From positions 4,438,001-4,502,000 of the forward strand of contig CP119325.1 in assembly GCA_029202525.1 (NCBI GenBank): a stretch of DNA of 64,000 nt, read 5' to 3'. Below the pieces are notes generated by a model. That model had not been told where the DNA came from. It did not search any database and saw nothing but the letters and a program-made list of their open reading frames with translations. The stretch is from Candidatus Pseudomonas phytovorans (lineage in GTDB: Bacteria > Pseudomonadota > Gammaproteobacteria > Pseudomonadales > Pseudomonadaceae). Made by a program: the position numbers and the translations under genes. Of the stretch, positions 19,001-27,513 are shown in pieces (positions within the stretch are counted from its first letter, which is position 1; each line of letters starts with the position of its first letter).

Positions 19001-22000
19001 GAGCACGCCATCTGCGCCCGGGTCATACGCCGTGGCATAGGCGGCCGGGTTGTTGGAGGTCTGGTCGACGATCAGGTTGCTGATGGTGCGCGGCTGCGAA
19101 TCGAACACCGGGCCGCTGGTCTGCTGGTACGACGAGCCAGGAATAGCCGGCGAGCCTGGGCCGAAGAAGCCGGCCGGGGCGCCTTCTGCGGGGTTGAACA
19201 CCGGGTCGGTCAGACGCGGGAAGACGTTATCGGCAGCACCGAACTGGGTGTTGTTGTGGCCGTTGAGGTTCATCAGGTTGTTGTTCGAGCCATCTACGGC
19301 GCGCAGGCCCAGCGCCGAGCGGATGTTGGGGATCAGCGAGAGAATGTCCTGCCCGGCGGCATCAGCTTCGGCGATCTTGATCTGGGCCAGGATGAAGTTG
19401 AGGTCGGAGCGCACCATGTGCAGCCCCTCGCCCCCCGCTGTGGCATCCACGACCGGCGTCGCTGGCGTCGGGACCACGGGGGCGCCCGGCTCCACAACCG
19501 CAGTTGGCGTGGAGTACAGTATTTCGGTGGTGCCATGGGCGTCCTGGTAGATTGCCTTGACCCGCAGGCTCAGCCCGGCAAGGTCTGGCGACACCTTGAA
19601 CGAGGTGCCATCGGCGCTCTGGAACGCCAGGTCACCGGCCGGTAGCAGGATGATGTCCTGGAACACACCGCTGCCAGGATCGGCCTCGAACTGCCAGTAG
19701 TACGACACGGAACGATCGGCGAGCGTACCCAAGGGGTTGCCTGCGCTTATGTTGTCGGCGTCCCGTACGCCCGCCACGCTTACTGTAAGCATGTCGCCCA
19801 CGGTGATCGCCCCGCCGTTGCCATCAAGCAGTGTCGGGCTGCCGGTGGGCTGCGCGTTCACACCGCTCACCAGCACACGCTGGCTGTCGGCGAACTGCAA
19901 GCGTTCGATGTGCAGCAGGGTATCGACGCCGTCACGGCCAGCCACGGTATCGGTCACCGTCCACACATCATCGGCGACATCGGCAGTGCCCTTGGTGTTC
20001 TGGGTCACCACGTACTCGCTCTGCACCCCCGAATACACGGCCGTGTCGAAGGCCGCCCCGCCAGTCGAGGTACCGGGCAGAATCTCGCGCACGGCTTTCA
20101 GCTGACCGGGGTTATAGGTGCGGTCGAGCATGAACGGGATCATGTCGACCATGCTGTCGAAGCTGGCGATCTCGGGGCCGGTGTGGTTGACGTCGCCTGG
20201 GGCGTATACGGCAATGCGCACGTTCAGCCATTTGTCGCCGTCGATCAGGTCATCGCCGCCACGGCCTTCGATCAGGTCGCTGCCATTGCCACCGAGCATG
20301 ATGTTGCCGGTGGCAAAGCCCGTGGTCGGCAACCCGGCATCGGCCAGGACCTGCTGCAACCCGCGGATCAACGCCACGTTGGTGAGGGCGCTGCCGGTGG
20401 CACCACCATGGTTGAGGATGGTCACGGCATCGACGTCATCGCCCTTGAGTACATCGGCGTAGTTCGAGCCGGACACCCCCTCGACCTCGGCAAAGCGGTC
20501 GAGGATGCTGGCCGGCGAGGCGCCGACCGGGTTGAACACGCCGGCGTTCTGGTTTGGCGCATTACCATGGGGCTGGGCCAGCGCTGCCAGGCTCAGGTCA
20601 ACGGTGACGCCGACCTTGTCGTTCTTGTTGGTGATCCAGTCGAAGCCGGACATGCCATCCATCTTGTCCTGGGCATCGCTGCCGACAAAGATGTCGTCGC
20701 CGCCCTCGCCGATCATTTCGTCAAAGCCACCCCCACCGACGAAGATGTCGTTGCCAATGACCTCGTCACCCAGCAAGGGCGCGAAGTTGTCGCCAGGCGC
20801 ACCGTCCTGGGTGCCCTTCTCGATCCAGTCGTCACCTTCGTTGCCGGTCGGTGGCAGGTTGGTCTTGGCGCCGAGGATGAAGTCGTCGCCCTGGCCACCA
20901 AAGGTAGTGCTGATGTCTTCGGTGGTGATGATGAAGTCCTGGCCGTCGCCACCCAGGATCAGGTTACCGGCAACCCCCATGCTGCCAGCGACGATCACGT
21001 CGTTACCGGCGTTACCCTCCAGGCGGTTGTCGCCGAACGAGTCGGTGATGATGTCGTCGCCTGCGCCGCCCAGCACCGCATCGTTGCCGGCCCCGCCTTC
21101 GAGCACGTCATCACCGGCATCGCCATAGACGGTGTCGTCGCCCTCACCGGAGATGATGATGTCGTTGCCAGCGGTGCCACCCAGCACCACATGGTCTTCT
21201 CCGGTGTAATGCAGGTAGTTGCTGTCTGGCCCCACGGTATCGGGGTTGTCGCGAATCACCAGCGGCACGATTTCAACGCCGTTTATCTCGATGCCGCCCG
21301 TGGGGTCGGCCTTGCCGTCGGCACCCAGCCCCGTGAACTGGTTGGCCTGGTTCACTTCCAGGGTGAAGGTGGGCGTGAGGAACACGGTGTTGGACAGGTG
21401 GGTGACGTCGGAGTTGAGCATGATCAGCTTGGCGAAGGAGTTGTTCTCCAGCTCCGTACCAAAGTTCATGCCTGCTGTGCGCGACAGGTAATAGAAACGG
21501 TCGCCGTTCTGCAGCGACTCCAGCTGGGTTTCGAAGACGAAGTTGAAGCTGGAACCCAGCATGCCGCCAAAGGGCATTTTCTTCTCGGCCAGGCCGCCGA
21601 CCCAGAAGTCGATGGCATCGACCCCGGTTACGGTCACACCGGTAATGTCGTCGGCCGTGCCGGCGATGCCGTCCTTGCCGGCCAGCGTCACGTTGGCATA
21701 GGCGCCGGTGCCGTTGAGGAAGTCCAGGCGGTCGAGCGGTGAGCCGCTACCGCCAAGCACCAGCGATACTGCGGCGGCGCGTTTGCCCGCTTCGGTAGTG
21801 GCGCTGGTGATGGTGGAGTGAGTGCCGTAGGCGGCGATGAAGTTGATCAGCGACGCCGGGTGCTTGAGGTGGTCGGCAAAGTCGGCCCAGCTGATATAGG
21901 GCTTGAGCTGGCTATCGCCCGTTGCGGCGTAGAACTCGCGGCGGGCCTCGTTCAGGCCAGGGATACCAGTGTCACGGCCACGGGCGATGTTCAGCGCGGG

Positions 22001-23905
22001 CAGGTCCAGCGGCAGGCCGAGCAGGTTGTTGCGCAGCGCCTCGGTGACGAACTCGTCGATCTCGTTGCCCACCTGGCGGGTCACGCCGCGGATGATTGCA
22101 CCGGCCGCTTCGTCGGCGGTGGCACCGCTGCCAGCGAATGCCAGCGGGTTGAGGAAGGCGGCGATCAGGCCCAGTTGCTGGTCAGGGTTGTCTGGATCGC
22201 CAGACACCGGGTTGAACGACGAGTCGAAGCGGTCGACGGTTTCGGTCAGCATCGAGTGACCGAAGCGGTACACCACATGAGCGAACTCGGCGAGGATCGC
22301 CGGGTTGATCGAGGTGTCATAGCCGTTAGGTGCCAGGAATTCGTCGATCTGCGGCTGAATGGTGCGGGCGAACTCTTCGAACACCAGGTGCTGGTACTGC
22401 ATTTCGGTGCCGAACTTGGCGGCCTGGAACAGCCGCTCGCCATCCCATACCAGCGCGGCAATGCCGGCAGGCGTGGTGGGGATGGCGATCACGTCGTCAA
22501 TCAGCCACTCGTTGAGGAACGCCAGGTCGCCTGCAGCCAACAGGGTGTCCTTGGTTTGCTGCACCAGGCGGTTGTGCTCGGAGTGGAACACGTGGTGCAC
22601 GGCGGTCAGGCCGATGTTTTCGTTTACCCGGCCGTCACCGGCAATGTAGTGGGCGTCGAGCAGTTCGTTGTCGTAGGTCAGGTTGTTGCCGCCCTGGCCG
22701 ACAGGCTGCGCGTTGCCAACCAGGCTGTCCGCGTCTGCCTGCAGCACGCCGCCCACCACTACTGGCTCAGCGTTGTGGGCAATGTCGTCGAGGAAGGCGT
22801 GCCCGGTGCGCATCGCGTTGGCCAGGCTGATGGGCGCGGCCCGGTTGCCTTCGACCAGCGTGGTGACGTCGTCGGCGGTGCCGGCAATGCCGTCGGCGCC
22901 ATTGTTCACGCGCATGACCACCTGCGGCATGCCGTTTGGCCCGCGCAGGAAGTTGCCATAAGCATCGGTCGCAAGCAGCGGCACGCTGTGCACGTCGGCG
23001 TCGGTCAGGTTGATGCCCAGCAGGTCACGGGCCTGGGCTTTGACCACCGCCCAGGTGGCCATGCCACCCCCTTCTGCGTTGCCGTCGTCGGCAGTGCCAA
23101 ACCTGCCGTCAGCCCCCAGGTCCCGGTTGGTGATCAGGCCGCCGGTGGCCTGCGGGTCGCCTGCTGCGTCCAGCGTGTATTCGCGCAGGAACACTTGGTG
23201 CGAGGGGTGCGAGCTGTAGGTCTGGCTCTGGTCCACGAACGGTGAAGTAGTGTTGGGCTGGCCATCGTCAGCAGTACCTACCACGCCATCAGCACCGGCC
23301 GTGCGCACAGCACGTGACAGCACCATGAAGTTGGTCGGGCTATTGGCGTTGTAAAGCGGGTCGTCCGGGCGCAGCGGGATGAACACGATGTCGGTGCTGC
23401 TCTTGGTCACCAGGTCCAGGCCGTGGTCGAAGAACTGGCCGAAGAAGGTCATCCAGGCGTTGAAGCCGGCAGTCAGCCCGGCGTCCGCCGACACGTTGGG
23501 AATGAAGAACACCGGCTTGTCGTCAGCGGTGCCGAACACGCCATCGATACCGGGGCTCATCACCGGGGCGGCACCGCCGTTGGCCTCGACTGCGGCCGGG
23601 TTGTTGGCTGTCTGGTCGACGATCAGGTTGCTGATGGTGCGCGGTTGCGAATCGACGACCGTGCCGGTACCGACATAGTTGGCGCGGTACGAGGCATCGA
23701 GCAGGCGCAGGAACGAATTGTCGGCTGCGCCGAACTCGCTCTGCCCGGCCACCAGGTTGTTGTAGCTGCCGTCGACGGTGCGCAGGCCGAATGGCACCTG
23801 GCTGTTGGGCAGCAGGTCGATCAGGCTGGCGCCATCGGCGTGCGCTTCAGCGATGAATATTTGCTTGAGGATGAATTCCAGGTCCGACTTGCTGAAATTG
23901 GCCAT
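13079..23905 (-). CDS. Giant secreted RTX protein with two animal-type haem peroxidase modules
   Basis: A 3,608-residue protein from the ATG at 23905 (GAGGG 8 bases upstream); a GTG at 23938 would add 11 residues. It holds two copies of a peroxidase module, beginning near residues 1 and 1495. Each has the distal FGQFFDHG motif (about 161 and 1697), the SEHNRLV arginine motif, the proximal histidine motif YRFGHSML (about 549 and 2085) and AID-W-GGLAE, so both look catalytically intact. Each module contains about five DGxxGTADD insertions, a calcium-binding type motif. RTX repeats (GGAGNDxL) follow each module, then Ig-like repeats (FSFQWQ), a dense C-terminal RTX block and a C-terminal type I secretion-like tail. 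The exporter genes diverge upstream. From memory KT2440 has a similar protein (PP_2561). Confidence 0.93.
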   Translation of the reverse strand: MANFSKSDLEFILKQIFIAEAHADGASLIDLLPNSQVPFGLRTVDGSYNNLVAGQSEFGAADNSFLRLLDASYRANYVGTGTVVDSQPRTISNLIVDQTANNPAAVEANGGAAPVMSPGIDGVFGTADDKPVFFIPNVSADAGLTAGFNAWMTFFGQFFDHGLDLVTKSSTDIVFIPLRPDDPLYNANSPTNFMVLSRAVRTAGADGVVGTADDGQPNTTSPFVDQSQTYSSHPSHQVFLREYTLDAAGDPQATGGLITNRDLGADGRFGTADDGNAEGGGMATWAVVKAQARDLLGINLTDADVHSVPLLATDAYGNFLRGPNGMPQVVMRVNNGADGIAGTADDVTTLVEGNRAAPISLANAMRTGHAFLDDIAHNAEPVVVGGVLQADADSLVGNAQPVGQGGNNLTYDNELLDAHYIAGDGRVNENIGLTAVHHVFHSEHNRLVQQTKDTLLAAGDLAFLNEWLIDDVIAIPTTPAGIAALVWDGERLFQAAKFGTEMQYQHLVFEEFARTIQPQIDEFLAPNGYDTSINPAILAEFAHVVYRFGHSMLTETVDRFDSSFNPVSGDPDNPDQQLGLIAAFLNPLAFAGSGATADEAAGAIIRGVTRQVGNEIDEFVTEALRNNLLGLPLDLPALNIARGRDTGIPGLNEARREFYAATGDSQLKPYISWADFADHLKHPASLINFIAAYGTHSTITSATTEAGKRAAAVSLVLGGSGSPLDRLDFLNGTGAYANVTLAGKDGIAGTADDITGVTVTGVDAIDFWVGGLAEKKMPFGGMLGSSFNFVFETQLESLQNGDRFYYLSRTAGMNFGTELENNSFAKLIMLNSDVTHLSNTVFLTPTFTLEVNQANQFTGLGADGKADPTGGIEINGVEIVPLVIRDNPDTVGPDSNYLHYTGEDHVVLGGTAGNDIIISGEGDDTVYGDAGDDVLEGGAGNDAVLGGAGDDIITDSFGDNRLEGNAGNDVIVAGSMGVAGNLILGGDGQDFIITTEDISTTFGGQGDDFILGAKTNLPPTGNEGDDWIEKGTQDGAPGDNFAPLLGDEVIGNDIFVGGGGFDEMIGEGGDDIFVGSDAQDKMDGMSGFDWITNKNDKVGVTVDLSLAALAQPHGNAPNQNAGVFNPVGASPASILDRFAEVEGVSGSNYADVLKGDDVDAVTILNHGGATGSALTNVALIRGLQQVLADAGLPTTGFATGNIMLGGNGSDLIEGRGGDDLIDGDKWLNVRIAVYAPGDVNHTGPEIASFDSMVDMIPFMLDRTYNPGQLKAVREILPGTSTGGAAFDTAVYSGVQSEYVVTQNTKGTADVADDVWTVTDTVAGRDGVDTLLHIERLQFADSQRVLVSGVNAQPTGSPTLLDGNGGAITVGDMLTVSVAGVRDADNISAGNPLGTLADRSVSYYWQFEADPGSGVFQDIILLPAGDLAFQSADGTSFKVSPDLAGLSLRVKAIYQDAHGTTEILYSTPTAVVEPGAPVVPTPATPVVDATAGGEGLHMVRSDLNFILAQIKIAEADAAGQDILSLIPNIRSALGLRAVDGSNNNLMNLNGHNNTQFGAADNVFPRLTDPVFNPAEGAPAGFFGPGSPAIPGSSYQQTSGPVFDSQPRTISNLIVDQTSNNPAAYATAYDPGADGVLNFGAVGNDDVLKDGVRIVASPGMDGQFGTTDDHDVYLFENTAADAGLSAPFNAWMTFFGQFFDHGLDLVTKGGSGTVYIPLQPDDPLYVEGGFTNFMVVTRATNLPGPDGILGNADDIHEHTNTTTPFVDQNQTYSSHPSHQVFLRAYMMTDDGPVATGRLLTNRDLGADGKFGTADDSEIGGMATWKVLKAQARDLLGINLTDADVDNVPLLATDAYGNFIKGPNGYPLVVMKGLDGIAGTADDQQVEGNPLAPLNLTNAVRTGHQFLADIAHNAVPVFSGGVLAPDADNVAGNAVPVNPQTGANLAYDNELLDAHYVAGDGRVNENIGLTAVHAIFHSEHNRLVAQTMDTVLDSHDLVFLNEWLLNPVAALPVTPAEIDALVWNGERLFQAAKFGTEMQYQHLVFEEFARTVQPRVDLFFAPTQVYDVDLDASIVAEFAHTVYRFGHSMLTETVDRFDVDFNVIKDPASANPDQQLGLIAAFLNPLAYAASGVTPEDATSAIVRGVTRQGGNEIDEFVTEALRNNLLGLPLDLPAINIARGRDVGIPSLNAVRRDIYGQTGDTQLKPYTSWVDLVQHLKHPESLINFIAAYGTHNTITGATTLLEKRAAAMALVFGGDGAPADRLDFLNSSGAYANVTLPGKDGVLGTADDLRAVTVTGVDAIDLWIGGLAEAKTPFGGMLGSTFNFVFENQMEKLQDGDRFYYLERTSGLSMNAELESNSFAKLIMANTSATHLPGLVFSDPGFYLELDQSKQYNDGLGHADPLGENGEQVVFRDSPLTAGPDTHYIRYAGGEHIVLGGTSGDDILVSSEGDDTVWGDAGNDRIEGGDGNDQLRGGAGDDIISDMGGDDNIQGGDGNDVLHGGNGVNLIIGGFGNDFIVTGEDASEAIGGQGNDFILGSKANEQDMGNEGDDWIEKGTSDGAPGDNFDPLGNDPVIGNDVFIGGNENDKFNGEGGDDIMVGSLGFGDRYIGGSGYDWATFKDLAQGVTIDYSDRFFDVPPVPGSGASALVRFDIMEGLSGSAHGDFLRGDNEDATSLPTAGATGSVLTNISLINGLSSLLAAGATFYDGGNIILGGSGSDLLEGRGGDDILDGDKWLNVRISVRANHDGTGPEIASFNSMEPMVPFMLNGTYNPGQLVIVREILNGTDSYDTAVFSGVATDYSVVVDGNSVIVTDLVAGRDGVDHLTGIERLQFSDRSQVSGVGTAVNAGPTGHLAILDAASGLRDDTPVSGQLLRVTPLAVHDADNVSAANTTGAVNGPVAYYWQVETLPGSGVYEDITFVAAGEVSRAIGSTYRVTDDVAGLSIRVRAVYQDAKGTLEIVDSTPNSAPSAGPAVSGLLVQNQTLTANPATIVDADGLSNPQFSFQWQSNRGVGWVNIVGAISSTFVLTQAQVGQNMRVVVSYVDDFGVQESVASDILDPVANVNDAPTGAVLISDTTPDRGQTLTALTGGIADLDGVGAFSFQWQQGTGGTFSNIAGATAATFTPGFAQGNQQLRVIVRYTDGFGTLESLTSAATAAVVVPPGVTLVGTNAANTLTGGAGNDVISGLGGNDTLNGLGGADQLFGGVGNDILNGGDDPDILNGDDGNDTLNGGLGADAMNGGAGNDTFVVDNAGDTVTEALNGGTDLVQTSLATYTLGANVENLTYTGSSSFTGTGNALANTITGGAGNDLLSGGAGADRLVGGVGNDTYVVDDAGDAVVEANGAGTDLVRTTLASYTMAANVENLTYTGVGNFTGTGNGLANIINGAAGNDTLAGDGGNDILNGNAGNDTLNGDAGNDQLFGGLGADRLNGGGGDDSLDGGDGNDTLLGDAGNDTLLGGIGDDSLDGGNGNDTLQGGDGNDTLFGDVGTDTLIGGAGNDFLNGAAGNDTVVGGAGNDTMIATDGNDVFQFAAGFGNDLIINFDAIAAGGQDRLDITALNITAANFAASVTIADVGADTLVHIGAADSIRLVGVADATTVNVADFILAG

Positions 23906-24428
23906 TGCAGATGCCCTCGATCTTTCGGGAGAAATCACAGGGCAACAGGGTCCTTCCCGCGCCCAGTCAGTGTTGACGTGCGCAGTTTCTGATTAAGGGG
24001 TTCTGGGGACAGCTGGGCGGATTTGTGCTGACGCCACTGGCCTCATCGCCGACGAGCAGGTCCCCCCTCAACGGCAAGAACCTTGTTAACTGTGCGATAC
24101 AGCGGTGTAACGCACGTGTATCGACCCCGTCTCACTCAGGGCCCGAATACATCAGACTAAAGTCGTAGGCGAAAAGCTTGTCAATATACCGTCAAAAAAA
24201 ACGTCTACCGATGAGCATGCGATGCAACTATCTGTTTTTCGTCGACTTATGAAAAGTTCAAAGAATTTATAGAGCAAAAAGATATTACAAGGTGTTTCGG
24301 CACGCCCTACGCTGCTGCTTACAACAAGCGCGCAACGGTCCCCCCGTTTGCGAGCCGTCCAGAAGCCAGAAGTACCGTTGTACGGGGCGTCGCAAGGGCT
24401 CCCCGTTTTGTGACAAGGGAGGCCTTCG
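23906..24428. promoter_or_regulatory. Divergent promoter region between peroxidase and its exporter
   Basis: A 523-base gap with no convincing gene. The middle (about 24160-24300) is much more AT-rich than the flanks and contains runs such as TCAAAAAAAACG, suitable for two divergent promoters. A small dyad GACT-AA-AGTC lies at 24155-24164. The right end has a good ribosome binding site (AAGGGAGG) for the ABC transporter gene. No promoter hexamers were assigned with confidence. Confidence 0.5.
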
Positions 24429-26165
24429 ATGCAAAAGCCGCTACGTACCCGTTCAGAACTGGCCGACACCCTGTTTCGCCTGCGCCGTAGTTTTTACGCC
24501 CTGGCCGCCTTCAGCGGCGTGATAAACGTCATGATGTTGACGCCGGCTGTTTACATGCTGCAGGTGTATGACCGCGCGCTGGTCAGCCGGAACGTCACCA
24601 CCCTGGGCATGCTAACCCTGCTGGTCGTCGGGTTGTTCCTGCTGATGTCGGCGCTGGAGATGACCCGTACCCGGGTGCTGATCCGGGTAGGCAACTGCCT
24701 GGACATGGCGCTGAACCGACGCATCTTCAGCGCCGCCTTCGAGCGCAACCTGAGCCGCGCTGGCGGCAACCCGGCGCAGGCCCTGCATGACCTGGCGCAG
24801 GTGCGGCAGTTTCTGACCGGCAACGGCCTGTTCGCCTTTTTCGATGCCCCGTGGACGCCGATCTACCTGGTGGTCTGCTACCTGATCCACCCCTGGCTCG
24901 GGCTGGTGACGATGATCGGCTCGCTGACCCTGGTGGGATTGGCCTACCTCACTGAAAAGGCCACACAAAAACCACTGGCCGAAGCCAACCAGGCGTCACT
25001 GTCGTCGGCCAGCTATGCCAACAACAACCTGCGCAACGCCGAAGTGATCGAGGCCATGGGCATGCTGCCGTCGATCGGCAAGCGCTGGTACCAGGGCCAC
25101 TTGCGCATCCTGCAGATGCAGACCCTGGCCTCTGACCGCGCGGCGCTGATCAGCAGCACCGGGCGCTTCGTGCGCATCACCTTGCAGTCGCTGATCCTGG
25201 GTACCGGCGCACTGCTGGCAATCGAAGGCAAGATCACCCCCGGCATGATGATCGCCTGCTCGATCCTGACCGGCCGCGCCCTGGGCCCGGTGGAACAGGT
25301 GATTGCCTCATGGAAGCAGCTGCTGGGCTGCCGCCTGGCCTGGGGCCGGCTCAACGAGCTGCTGCAGGACTACCCGCAACGGCCTCCGAGCATGTCGCTG
25401 CAACGGCCGATGGGCATGCTGGCCGTGGAAAACGTGATTGCCGGCGCCCCCGGCACCAACACCAGCATCGTGCGCGGGGTGAGCTTCAGCCTGGTGCCGG
25501 GTGAAAGCCTGGGCATCATCGGCCCTTCGGCCTCGGGCAAGTCCACCCTCGCCCGCCTGCTCGTGGGTGTGTGGCCGGCCCAAGCGGGCAAGGTACGCCT
25601 GGACGGGGCTGATATCTTTACCTGGAACAAGGCCGAACTGGGCCCGTGGCTGGGCTACCTGCCGCAGGACGTCGAGCTGTTCGAGGGCACCATTGCCGAA
25701 AACATCGCGCGCTTTGCCGAGGTGGACAGCGATGCGGTCATCCGCGCCGCCCGCAGCAGCGGTGTGCACGACATGATCCTGCACTTCCCGCAGGGCTATG
25801 ACACCCGCCTGGCGGCCGACGGCACCCCGCTGTCCGGTGGCCAGAAGCAACGCATCGCCCTGGCTCGCGCGCTGTACGGCGAACCCAACCTGGTGGTACT
25901 GGACGAGCCCAACGCCAACCTCGATGACGTCGGCGAGAAAGCCTTGGTCGATGCGCTGGCCGAGTTGAAGGCGCGCGGTGCCACGGTAATTCTGATTTCG
26001 CACAGGCCCAACGTACTGTGCGCGGTAGACAAGATACTGATGCTGCGCGACGGCGCAGTGCACATGCTCGGCAGCCGTGACGAAGTGTTCGCGGCCCTGC
26101 GCAAGGCCAGCGTGATTCCAGCGGCCAACACGGCCCCGCTGGCTTCGGTAAAAGTACGGGAGTAG
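24429..26165 (+). CDS. Type I secretion ABC transporter (PrtD/AprD family)
   Basis: A 578-residue permease-ATPase. The N-terminal membrane domain (about 20-300) is of the six-helix exporter type and has no C39 peptidase-like domain, as in PrtD/AprD. The ATPase domain carries Walker A GPSASGKST, the Q-loop YLPQDVELFEG, the signature LSGGQKQR and Walker B LVVLDEP followed by the NANLDD loop. A strong AAGGGAGG ribosome binding site precedes the ATG. It is the first gene of a three-gene unit with the HlyD-like and TolC-like proteins. Its obvious substrate is the divergent RTX peroxidase, since that is the only type I substrate visible nearby. Confidence 0.93.
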   Translation: MQKPLRTRSELADTLFRLRRSFYALAAFSGVINVMMLTPAVYMLQVYDRALVSRNVTTLGMLTLLVVGLFLLMSALEMTRTRVLIRVGNCLDMALNRRIFSAAFERNLSRAGGNPAQALHDLAQVRQFLTGNGLFAFFDAPWTPIYLVVCYLIHPWLGLVTMIGSLTLVGLAYLTEKATQKPLAEANQASLSSASYANNNLRNAEVIEAMGMLPSIGKRWYQGHLRILQMQTLASDRAALISSTGRFVRITLQSLILGTGALLAIEGKITPGMMIACSILTGRALGPVEQVIASWKQLLGCRLAWGRLNELLQDYPQRPPSMSLQRPMGMLAVENVIAGAPGTNTSIVRGVSFSLVPGESLGIIGPSASGKSTLARLLVGVWPAQAGKVRLDGADIFTWNKAELGPWLGYLPQDVELFEGTIAENIARFAEVDSDAVIRAARSSGVHDMILHFPQGYDTRLAADGTPLSGGQKQRIALARALYGEPNLVVLDEPNANLDDVGEKALVDALAELKARGATVILISHRPNVLCAVDKILMLRDGAVHMLGSRDEVFAALRKASVIPAANTAPLASVKVRE

Positions 26166-26171
26166 CCGATC

Positions 26172-27512
26172 ATGCAGCTGACTCAACACTCCGAATTGAT
26201 TCCCGCCGAAGCCAAAGACCTGATCGACCTTGACGCAGGCCGGCCGGCTCGCTGGGGCGTGTGGATGGTGATCGCAGGTTTTGGCGGTTTCCTGCTGTGG
26301 TCTTGCCTGGCGCCTCTGGACGCAGGCGTGGTGGCCACCGGCACGGTCAAGGTCACCAGCAACCGCAAGGCGGTGCAGCACCTGAGCGGTGGCACGGTCG
26401 AGGCGATTCTGGTGCGCGAAGGCGATGTGGTCAGAAAAGGCCAGGAGGTGGTACGCCTCGACGCGTTGCGCGCCGTGGCCGAGCAAGGCGCGCTCAGTGC
26501 CCAGTACATCGTCAGCAAGAGCGTGGAAAACCGCCTGGAAGCCGAACGCGATGGCCGCGACACGGTCACCTTCGACCCGGCCCTGCTCACGCACTACGGC
26601 AATGACCCAAGGCTGCTGGCGGCCATGGACCTGCAACAGCGCCTGCTCGACACCCGCCGCGCCGGCCTCGCCGGTGAGCTGAGCATCCTTGAAGAAAACC
26701 TCGCTGCATCGGCCGTGCAGCTCAAGGGCCTGCAGCAGGTGTATGGCGCCCGCGCTTCGCAAATCGGCTTCCTCGGCCAGGAACTGCAAGGCACCCGGGT
26801 GCTGGCCGCCGAAGGCTATGTACCGCGCAACCGCCTGCTGGAACTGGAGCGCAGCAACGCCGACCTGTCCGCCGGCCAGGCCGAAAACCTCAACAACATT
26901 GCCCGGGCGCGCAGCCAGGCTACCGAGATCAAGCTGCGCATGCTGCAGCGCCAGCACGACTACCTGAAGGAAGTGGAATCGCAACTGACCGACACCGCCA
27001 AGGAAAACACCACCTTGGCCGACCGCTTGCGTGCGCTGGATTATGAAGTGAGCCACACGGTGATCCGCTCGCCCATCGACGGCATGATCCAGGGCCTGAG
27101 CATCGCCACGGTCGGCGGCATCATCCAGCCTGGCGCCAAGATCATGGAAGTGGTGCCGCTCGACCAGCCGCTGCAGGTGGACGCGATGATCCCGGTGCAG
27201 GCCATCGACAAGATGGTCCCGGGCCTGGACGTGGACATCGCCTTCCCGGCCTTCAACCACGCGCAGACGCCGAACATACCCGGGCGGGTGAAGACCATTT
27301 CCGCCGACCGCCTGCTCGACGAAGAAAGCAAGCAGCCCTTCTACCTGGCCCAGGTGGAAGTGACGCCAGCCGGCATGGGCCTGCTGGGCAGCAACCACAT
27401 CCGCCCCGGCATGCCTGCCACCGTCACCATCAAGACCGGCGAGCGCAACCTGCTCAGCTACCTGCTCAAACCCATGCTCGAACGCGTCGACGCCGCGTTC
27501 AAGGAGCAATGA
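26172..27512 (+). CDS. Type I secretion membrane fusion protein (HlyD/PrtE family)
   Basis: A 446-residue periplasmic adaptor. A short cytoplasmic start is followed by one membrane helix (about 34-52; WMVIAGFGGFLLWSCLAPL), a barrel-sandwich hybrid (GTVKVTSNRKAVQHLSGG, VREGDVVRKGQ), a long alpha-helical hairpin rich in Leu, Glu and Gln (about 130-300), and the returning lipoyl/beta-barrel part (HTVIRSPIDGMIQGL, GGIIQPGAKIMEVVP). It links the ABC transporter to the outer-membrane channel. It starts 6 bases after the ABC gene and ends 1 base before the TolC-like gene. Confidence 0.93.
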   Translation: MQLTQHSELIPAEAKDLIDLDAGRPARWGVWMVIAGFGGFLLWSCLAPLDAGVVATGTVKVTSNRKAVQHLSGGTVEAILVREGDVVRKGQEVVRLDALRAVAEQGALSAQYIVSKSVENRLEAERDGRDTVTFDPALLTHYGNDPRLLAAMDLQQRLLDTRRAGLAGELSILEENLAASAVQLKGLQQVYGARASQIGFLGQELQGTRVLAAEGYVPRNRLLELERSNADLSAGQAENLNNIARARSQATEIKLRMLQRQHDYLKEVESQLTDTAKENTTLADRLRALDYEVSHTVIRSPIDGMIQGLSIATVGGIIQPGAKIMEVVPLDQPLQVDAMIPVQAIDKMVPGLDVDIAFPAFNHAQTPNIPGRVKTISADRLLDEESKQPFYLAQVEVTPAGMGLLGSNHIRPGMPATVTIKTGERNLLSYLLKPMLERVDAAFKEQ

Positions 27513-27513
27513 C

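Noticed and set aside
13025..23992. Very long plus-strand open frames opposite the giant peroxidase (up to about 1,480 codons)
   Set aside because: They are antisense shadows created by GC-rich, repetitive codons; the minus-strand frame has recognisable domains, repeats and a start site.
24152..24469. A 105-codon minus-strand frame in the divergent peroxidase/exporter region
   Set aside because: It has no ribosome binding site or domain and overlaps the ABC transporter start.
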